From assembly GCA_002315875.1 (NCBI GenBank), contig DCIL01000041.1, forward strand, positions 18,118 to 23,228: DNA of 5,111 nt, given 5' to 3'. Below the pieces are notes generated by a model. It had not been told where the DNA came from. It saw nothing but the letters and a program-made list of their open reading frames with translations, and did not search any database. Positions 1-4,459 of this stretch are shown here, one piece after another. Source of the DNA: Verrucomicrobia bacterium UBA1727. GTDB taxonomy: Bacteria > Verrucomicrobiota > Kiritimatiellia > RFP12 > UBA1067. The position numbers and the translations under genes were made by a program. Each line of letters begins with the position of its first letter. The stretch's first letter is position 1.

Positions 1-84
1 GGCATGCGCACGATGCGCGAGGATGGCATCCGCTCGATCCTCGACGGCTATACGACTGTCGACGAGGTGCTGAGGTATACGTGA
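1..84 (+). CDS. C-terminal end of a GspE/PilB-family secretion or type IV pilus ATPase (5' partial)
   Basis: The frame open from the left edge ends in TGA at 82-84. It reads GMRTMREDGIRSILDGYTTV followed by DEVLRYT. This matches the conserved tail of GspE/PilB/type II secretion ATPases, in which a Met-(Arg/Lys)-Thr-(Leu/Met)-Arg-Glu-Asp-Gly segment is followed by a (Leu/Tyr)-Thr-Thr-x-(Glu/Asp)-Glu-Val-Leu-Arg motif just before the stop. These cytoplasmic hexameric ATPases power pilus or pseudopilus assembly. Only 27 residues are visible and the Walker motifs lie outside the window, so pilus (PilB) and secretion (GspE) versions cannot be separated. Its stop overlaps the start of proB, suggesting co-transcription. 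The next gene is not gspF/pilC, so the locus is not a standard pilus operon on this side. Confidence 0.7.
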   Translation, partial: GMRTMREDGIRSILDGYTTVDEVLRYT

Positions 85-842
85 TGAGAATAGTCGTAAA
101 AGTTGGAACTCACGCCATTGCCGCGAAAAACGGCAAGCCCGATCATGCCGCGCTCAAGCGGCTCGTCGCGCAGCTTGCCGAATTGCGCAAGGCTGGCAAT
201 GAAATCGTCTTCGTTTCCTCCGGCGCGGTCGCCGCGGGTGTCGAGGCGCTCGGACTCAAGGCCCGTCCAGCCGACGTCAACGATGTTCAGATGTGCGCTG
301 CCGTCGGTCAGGCGCGCTTCATCTACGAGTACGAACGCCTCTTCGCCGAGCACGGCGTGAAGATCGGCCAGGTCCTCCTCACCCATTACGAATTCGAAGA
401 CCACCGCCGCGCTTCGAACGTGAAGAAGTCGCTCGATCATCTCGTCAAGGCCGGCATCGTTCCCGTCGTCAACGAGAATGACGTCGTTGCCGATGAAGAG
501 CTCAAGGGCCGCACCTTCGGCGACAACGATTGGATGAGCTTCCTCATCGCCCGGCTCGTCAAGGCCGATGTGCTGGTGCTGCTTACCACCGTTGACGGCC
601 TTCTCGATGCCAACGGTCATCGCATTCCCGAGGTCTCGAATTTCCGCAACATCGCCCGTTTGGTGCGTCCCGGTGAGAAGGGCAATCTTTCCAAGGGCGG
701 TATGGATTCCAAACTCAAGGCCGTCAAGGCCGCAGTCGAGGCCGGTATCGATACCTTCGTAGCCAACGGACGCAAGAATTCGCTCAGGCAGCTGTTTGCG
801 GGACGTTCCACCGGAACGTTCTTCCCCGGAAAATCTTTGTAA
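84..842 (+). CDS. proB: Glutamate 5-kinase, short form without PUA domain
   Basis: ProB phosphorylates L-glutamate with ATP to gamma-glutamyl phosphate, the first step of proline synthesis in the cytoplasm. The 252-residue product is an amino-acid kinase domain from end to end. It has the N-terminal KVGTH phosphate loop (6-10), SSGAVAAG (45-52), the NEND glutamate-binding motif (130-133), GDND (146-149), LTTVDGLL in the nucleotide region and GGMDSKLKA (205-213) near the C terminus. The E. coli enzyme has about 367 residues; the missing part is the C-terminal PUA domain. The start is taken as ATG 84, which overlaps the upstream TGA as TGATG. GAGGT at 72-76 gives a 7-nt spacer. GTG at 81 is possible but leaves only 4 nt. 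No proA follows. Feedback inhibition by proline is usual for the family, but it cannot be read from sequence here. Confidence 0.93.
   Translation: MRIVVKVGTHAIAAKNGKPDHAALKRLVAQLAELRKAGNEIVFVSSGAVAAGVEALGLKARPADVNDVQMCAAVGQARFIYEYERLFAEHGVKIGQVLLTHYEFEDHRRASNVKKSLDHLVKAGIVPVVNENDVVADEELKGRTFGDNDWMSFLIARLVKADVLVLLTTVDGLLDANGHRIPEVSNFRNIARLVRPGEKGNLSKGGMDSKLKAVKAAVEAGIDTFVANGRKNSLRQLFAGRSTGTFFPGKSL
801..821 (+). other. Stem-loop at the 3' end of proB
   Basis: Bases 801-809 can pair with 813-821 around the triloop ACC, giving nine pairs including one G-U; the core ACGTTCC/GGAACGT is perfect. It lies inside the proB coding sequence, about 20 nt before the stop. No uninterrupted T-run follows (the next bases are mixed C/T, then GGAAAA), so it does not look like an intrinsic terminator. 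It could be a chance palindrome in a Gly-Arg-Ser-Thr-Gly-Thr coding stretch, or a weak mRNA stability or processing element. Confidence 0.3.
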
Positions 843-845
843 GTT

Positions 846-851
846 AAGGAG
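846..851 (+). promoter_or_regulatory. Shine-Dalgarno AAGGAG deciding the start of the LptA-like gene
   Basis: AAGGAG lies in the 15-nt gap after proB. Two consecutive ATG codons follow, at 855 and 858. The spacer is 3 nt to the first and 6 nt to the second, so ATG 858 is the better placed start. The protein differs by only one methionine. Confidence 0.75.
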
Positions 852-857
852 CCAATG

Positions 858-2381
858 ATGAAATCGTTTGTACTTTCTCTCGCCCTCGTGGCCGCCTTCG
901 GTCTTCATGCGGTCGATCTTTATTCGCTCATCGAGCAGTCCGCTCAGCGCGCGACCGTTCAGAAGCCAACGAAAAAAGCCAAGAAAAAAGTCGCCACTCC
1001 AACTCCCACTCCCAGCACCCCCACTAAAACCCCTACCGTCAACTCTTCAACTTCAACTCCTTCTCCTTCAACTACCCCAACTCCAACTCCTTCAACTTCA
1101 ACTAAAGTCATCACCAAATATCAGATCGTCACCAACTTCGTCGATGTTCCTGTCGTAAAATACGTTGAAGCGCCTCGGCCTAAGACCCAGACCCAGCCGC
1201 AGTCCACGACTAAAACCCAACGCCAGAGTCCGTCTCAGATTATTCAGAAGACGGTTTTCAAGTACGTCACCAACGTGGTTGAGAAGGTCGTTGAAAAGCC
1301 CGTTGAGAAGATTGTTGTTCGCGAGATCACCAATGTCGTTACGAAGACCGAAGCGCCGGTGGTGAAATACGTTGATCGTCCCGTCGAGAAGGAAGTGATC
1401 AAATACGTCGACAGGCCGGTCGAGAAGGAAGTCGTCAAATACGTCGACAAGCCGATCGTCAAATATGTCGACAAGCCGGTCGAGAAGGAAGTCGTCAAAT
1501 ACGTCGACAAGCCGGTCGAGAAAGAAGTCGTCAAGTACGTCGACAAGCCGGTCGTCAAATATGTCGACAAGCCGGTCACGGTCGAGAAGGTCGTGTTCAT
1601 GGAAGTTACCAACGTCATCGAGCGCATCATCGAGAAGCCGGTCGAGAAGGTTGTGGAGAAGCGCATCGAGCGCATCGTTGAGAAGCCGGTTGAGCGTATT
1701 GTCGAGAAGCCGGTCGAGCGCATCGTCTACCGCGATGTGACGAATGTCGTGGAGAAGCTGGTGATGGACAAGGAGACGGAGAAGAAGCTCCGCGAGGAGA
1801 ACATGAAGCTCGAGGCGGAGAGCGGCCTTACCATCATGAAGAACGACGAGCTCGTCGAGCGCAATGAGGAGCTTACGCGTCAGCTCGAGCTGGAGCGCAA
1901 CCGCCGCGAGCGTCTGGAGCGTGTCGTTCCCAAGGAGCAGCGCAAGTTCACCGACCGGCTCACGAAGATCACGGCGGCGAACACCTTCTACGATCGCAAG
2001 GAGGGCTACGCCGTGTTCACCGGACGCGTCCATGTCGATGATGCGCAGTATCAGCTGCATGCGGACAAGGCCTACGTCTTCATGGACTCCACCAACTCTC
2101 TCCGCCGCCTCGTGGCGATGGGCAATGTTGCGATCACCAACGACATGAAGCGCGCTTACGGTGCGAAGGCCTCGTACTACAAGGCGTCCGGAATGATCGT
2201 GCTCTATTCTGGTGACGGACGCACTGCCGAGGTCCGCGACGAGGCGAAGGTCAACGATCAGGTCGTGGTCGGCGACAAGATCAAGTTCTGGACGGGCAAG
2301 GAGCAGGTCGAGGTCATCAAGGCCAGCATCGCCGCTCCAGTCGGCGGCATGTCCAAAGGCGCTTTGAACATAGGCAAGTAA
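858..2381 (+). CDS. Exported repeat-rich protein with C-terminal OstA/LptA-like domain
   Basis: The product has 507 residues. Residues 1-18 form a Sec signal peptide (Lys, then a Leu/Val/Ala-rich core, LHA before the predicted cut). A Lys-rich patch follows, then a Thr/Pro/Ser segment (about 46-83). A long Val/Glu/Lys/Pro region (about 84-297) contains seven KYVD units and five (V/I)TN(V/F)(V/I) motifs. A charged coiled coil runs from about 301 to 358. Residues of about 370-490 resemble the OstA/LptA beta-taco domain: FYDRKEGYAVFTGRVHVDD, a LHADKAYVF strand, VAMGNVAIT, and later YSGDGRTAEVRD and VVGDKIKFWTG. LptA proteins bridge LPS transport across the periplasm and are usually about 180 residues, so this one carries some 350 extra N-terminal residues. 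I infer a periplasmic, perhaps wall-spanning or extended, envelope protein; LPS transport is unproven. It lies between proB and an esterase gene without lptB/lptC neighbours. A TonB-like rigid spacer is an alternative view of the repeat part. Confidence 0.8.
   Translation: MKSFVLSLALVAAFGLHAVDLYSLIEQSAQRATVQKPTKKAKKKVATPTPTPSTPTKTPTVNSSTSTPSPSTTPTPTPSTSTKVITKYQIVTNFVDVPVVKYVEAPRPKTQTQPQSTTKTQRQSPSQIIQKTVFKYVTNVVEKVVEKPVEKIVVREITNVVTKTEAPVVKYVDRPVEKEVIKYVDRPVEKEVVKYVDKPIVKYVDKPVEKEVVKYVDKPVEKEVVKYVDKPVVKYVDKPVTVEKVVFMEVTNVIERIIEKPVEKVVEKRIERIVEKPVERIVEKPVERIVYRDVTNVVEKLVMDKETEKKLREENMKLEAESGLTIMKNDELVERNEELTRQLELERNRRERLERVVPKEQRKFTDRLTKITAANTFYDRKEGYAVFTGRVHVDDAQYQLHADKAYVFMDSTNSLRRLVAMGNVAITNDMKRAYGAKASYYKASGMIVLYSGDGRTAEVRDEAKVNDQVVVGDKIKFWTGKEQVEVIKASIAAPVGGMSKGALNIGK
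994..1106 (+). repeat. G-depleted low-complexity tract encoding Thr/Pro/Ser
   Basis: Within 113 nt only two G residues occur, at 1015 and 1038. The sequence is built from loosely repeated hexamers such as CAACTC, CTTCAA and CTCCTT, in phase with codons, giving Thr-Pro and Ser-Thr dipeptides. Codon choice (ACT, TCA, CCA) differs from the GTC/AAG/CGC-type usage in the rest of the gene. The tract looks like slippage-expanded DNA encoding a flexible linker just after the signal peptide and Lys-rich patch. Confidence 0.8.
1365..1577 (+). repeat. In-frame tandem repeats encoding KYVDKPVEKEVV, with a 96-bp higher-order unit
   Basis: Seven copies of a unit starting Lys-Tyr-Val-Asp begin at 1365, 1401, 1437, 1461, 1497, 1533 and 1557. 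Unit lengths run 12, 12, 8, 12, 12, 8 residues, so the block 1365-1460 is repeated as 1461-1556 (96 bp, 13 mismatches by hand count), plus a final partial copy. Bases 1415-1454 and 1475-1514 are a perfect 40-bp direct repeat. Most differences between the two 96-bp blocks fall in the first 36 nt, so the remainder was probably duplicated or homogenised more recently. Confidence 0.92.
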
Positions 2382-2391
2382 CTGAAAACAT

Positions 2392-2396
2392 AAGGA
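2392..2396 (+). promoter_or_regulatory. Shine-Dalgarno AAGGA for the esterase gene
   Basis: AAGGA lies in the 21-nt gap between the LptA-like stop (2381) and ATG 2403, with a 6-nt spacer. It supports ATG 2403 as the start, which also yields a complete signal peptide. The gap is A-rich and holds no hairpin or promoter-like elements that I can see. Confidence 0.75.
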
Positions 2397-2402
2397 AAAA
2401 CA

Positions 2403-3797
2403 ATGAAGCTCAACAAACTCGGATGGTCCGCGCTCGTCGCGGCGATTTCCACGGCGGCTTTCGCCGGTCCCCTCGACAAGGCCTGGATCAAAGGCACTAC
2501 GGATAAGAGTCCGATCGCCTACAAGGTCAACGACAAGATGAACATCACGCTCACTCCGATGGGCGTCGAAGGCGAACTGCCTGCTGGTGAGTATTTTCTG
2601 TCGTGGTCCCGCACCGGTGATGACGGCATCGTTGAAAACGGCAAGGTTCCGTTCGATGGCAAGACTCCGTTCAAGTATGTGACCAGCATTGCGAAGCCCG
2701 GCTTCGTGCGTCTCGCCGCGCGAGTCGTCGATAAGAACGGCAATCGTTACCTCAAGAAGTTCCTCGGCGATGCGACGACTCCCGAAGGCAAGAAGGCGAT
2801 GAACCAGTTCGAGCGCAGCAACAAGGCGGTCTTCTTCGATGGCGGCGCCGGTGCCGAGATCGAGAAACTGCAGGTCGTCGGCGAGCCGAAGGATTTCAAC
2901 GCGTTCTGGGACAAGCAGGCCGAGCGTCTGGCGAAGGTGCCGATCAAGGTGCTCGAGCAGGTCGAGATCCCCTGCGCCAACAAGGCCGTCCGCCTCTATG
3001 CGATCTCGATCGCGTGCGCTGGCCTGAGGCCCGTCACCGGCTATCTTTCGATTCCGAAGGGAGTCGACAAGGGCCTGACCTATCCCGCCCACCTCTCGAC
3101 CCACGGCTACAGCGGTGACCGCTGCACTCACGAGACCCCGAGCTGGCGCGGCGACGGAATCATCCTCTTCGACATCAACGCTCACGGACTCAAGCTCAAG
3201 GAGTTCGGTGCGACCGATGCCGACACGAAGGCGCTCCGTTGGGAAACGCGCTCGCACGATCATACCTATGCGTTCGATCCCAAGCAGAACGCCGACCCCG
3301 AAGTCGCCTACTTCAACGGAATGGTCCTCCGCGTCAAGCGCGCGCTGCAGTACCTCAAGACGATCAAGGGCTGGAATGGTAAGGACCTCGAAGCGTCCGG
3401 CGGCAGCCAGGGTGGACTCCAGACGATCTGGGCCGCGGGCTGCGGCGAGGGTGTGACCAAGGCGATGAGCGGCATCACCTGGTGCTGCGACATGTACACG
3501 AGCGGCAAGCTCCGCAAGGATCCTGCCCTCAAGATGTCCAGCGACGGCTGGTACATTCCGTGGACCCCTGCCCTCGGTTACTATGACGCGGCGATCTTCG
3601 CCAAGCGCATCCCCAAGACCTGCCACACCATCATCACCCGCGCCGGCATCGGCGACTATTGCTGTCCGCCCACGGGCCTCGCGAAGATGTGGAACAACAT
3701 GACCTGTCCCAAGACGATCCACTGGTACCAGGGTTCGCAGCACGGTTACGTGCCGCCTAAGTACGAGGGAGGAATCGTCACCGTCGAAGCGAAGTGA
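2403..3797 (+). CDS. Secreted acetylxylan esterase, AXE1/CE7 family
   Basis: The 464-residue product belongs to the alpha/beta-hydrolase family that removes acetyl groups from xylan, xylo-oligosaccharides or related substrates. Residues 1-21 form a signal peptide (KLNK, then a hydrophobic core, AFA before Gly22). Residues of about 22-150 look like an extra beta-rich N-terminal domain. The core begins near EPKDFNAFWDKQAERL (161-176), a typical AXE1 lead-in. PAHLSTHGYSG (228-238) is the oxyanion region, and the nucleophile is Ser335 in GGSQGG. Asp418 in GIGDYCCPP and His447 in QGSQHGY complete the likely triad. Where the B. subtilis type has an Arg-Gly-Gln motif after the HGY strand, this protein has NAHG (259-262). 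It has ten cysteines after residue 190, including CC pairs at 361-362 and 420-421, so disulfides are plausible after export. The exact substrate is unknown; cephalosporin-C-type deacetylation is a known family side activity. The 3' end overlaps the next gene by 4 nt. Confidence 0.88.
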   Translation: MKLNKLGWSALVAAISTAAFAGPLDKAWIKGTTDKSPIAYKVNDKMNITLTPMGVEGELPAGEYFLSWSRTGDDGIVENGKVPFDGKTPFKYVTSIAKPGFVRLAARVVDKNGNRYLKKFLGDATTPEGKKAMNQFERSNKAVFFDGGAGAEIEKLQVVGEPKDFNAFWDKQAERLAKVPIKVLEQVEIPCANKAVRLYAISIACAGLRPVTGYLSIPKGVDKGLTYPAHLSTHGYSGDRCTHETPSWRGDGIILFDINAHGLKLKEFGATDADTKALRWETRSHDHTYAFDPKQNADPEVAYFNGMVLRVKRALQYLKTIKGWNGKDLEASGGSQGGLQTIWAAGCGEGVTKAMSGITWCCDMYTSGKLRKDPALKMSSDGWYIPWTPALGYYDAAIFAKRIPKTCHTIITRAGIGDYCCPPTGLAKMWNNMTCPKTIHWYQGSQHGYVPPKYEGGIVTVEAK

Positions 3798-4459
3798 GAA
3801 AACGCTCGCTGAGTTCGGACCGTCTTCGCGGACTTTCAATCGTCTACGAAGACGGTTCGCTCATTGTCGTGGACAAGCCCGCGGGCATGCTCACGACCCA
3901 CACGAAGCTCGTCGGCCGCGCCGCGCGCGAGTCGCAGCTGACCGCCGAGAACGTTCTCACCGATTACGTTCGCAAGGGTCAATGGAAATCCTCCAAGCGC
4001 GTCTATCTCGTTCATCGTCTCGACCGCGAGACGAGCGGCATCATGATGTTCGCCAAATCCGAAGCGGTTGCTGAAAAGCTCCGCGAGCATTGGAACGAAA
4101 CGACCGAGAAGTATTATCTCGCGAAAGTGGAGGGCGAGCTTGAAGGCGATCACGGCGTCTTCGAATCGTATCTCAAGGAAGACGCCGACGGCTATCGCGT
4201 GCGTAGCGTCGCTTCCGATGTTCAAGGCGCCAAACTCGCGAAGACCGAATGGCAGAAGCAGTCCGATGGCTCGCTGTTGATTCGGCTTCATAGCGGACGC
4301 AAAAACCAGATTCGCGTTCATTTCTCCGAGGCGGGACACCCCATCGTCGGCGATGTGAAATACGGAGCGAAGAAGGCCGATCGAATGTATCTTCATTCCG
4401 CCCGGCTGGCGTTTGTTCATCCGGTCACCGGCAAGCGCATGGAGTTCGGTGAAATATGA
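3794..4459 (+). CDS. RluA-family pseudouridine synthase
   Basis: This cytoplasmic enzyme would convert specific uridines in rRNA or tRNA to pseudouridine. The 221-residue product has the full catalytic core: IVYEDGSLIVVDKPAGML (16-33), HRLDRETSG (74-82) with catalytic Asp77, YYLAKVEG (107-114), and the C-terminal motif GRKNQIRVHFSEAGHPIVGD (168-187) ending in VKYG. There is no N-terminal S4 domain. The length is close to E. coli RluA (about 219) and shorter than RluC/RluD, but the target uridine cannot be assigned. The start is GTG 3794, overlapping the esterase stop as GTGA. No other ATG/GTG/TTG start occurs in frame before the first conserved motif. There is no good Shine-Dalgarno at normal spacing (GAGGGAGG at 3765-3772 is about 21 nt away), so translation is probably coupled to the esterase gene. 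Confidence 0.92.
   Translation: MRKRSLSSDRLRGLSIVYEDGSLIVVDKPAGMLTTHTKLVGRAARESQLTAENVLTDYVRKGQWKSSKRVYLVHRLDRETSGIMMFAKSEAVAEKLREHWNETTEKYYLAKVEGELEGDHGVFESYLKEDADGYRVRSVASDVQGAKLAKTEWQKQSDGSLLIRLHSGRKNQIRVHFSEAGHPIVGDVKYGAKKADRMYLHSARLAFVHPVTGKRMEFGEI

Noticed and set aside
801..845. Intrinsic terminator after proB
   Set aside because: The stem-loop at 801-821 is inside the coding region and is not followed by a T-run. A good Shine-Dalgarno follows at once, favouring read-through.
48..908. A 286-codon minus-strand frame over proB
   Set aside because: It lies opposite a strongly conserved proB, shows no recognisable domain and extends through both gene ends; it is a codon-bias shadow.
1365..1577. 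CRISPR-like array
   Set aside because: The repeats are in frame, contiguous and protein-coding, with no unique spacers and no cas genes nearby.
1244..1723. A minus-strand frame rich in Ser/Thr/Phe (STGLSTYLTT-type repeats)
   Set aside because: Its repeats are simply the reverse complement of the KYVDKPV repeats in the plus-strand gene.
2382..2402. Promoter between the LptA-like and esterase genes
   Set aside because: The 21-nt A-rich gap is filled by a Shine-Dalgarno and spacer, and no -35/-10 pair could be supported.
1098..3839. A 913-codon open frame on the minus strand across the LptA-like and esterase genes
   Set aside because: It is antisense to two genes with clear family motifs and signal peptides. 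Its amino-acid string is the mirror of the GTC/GAC/AAG repeat codons (Asp/Leu/Val/Phe-rich), and it shows no motif of its own. Stop-free antisense frames are common with this codon bias.
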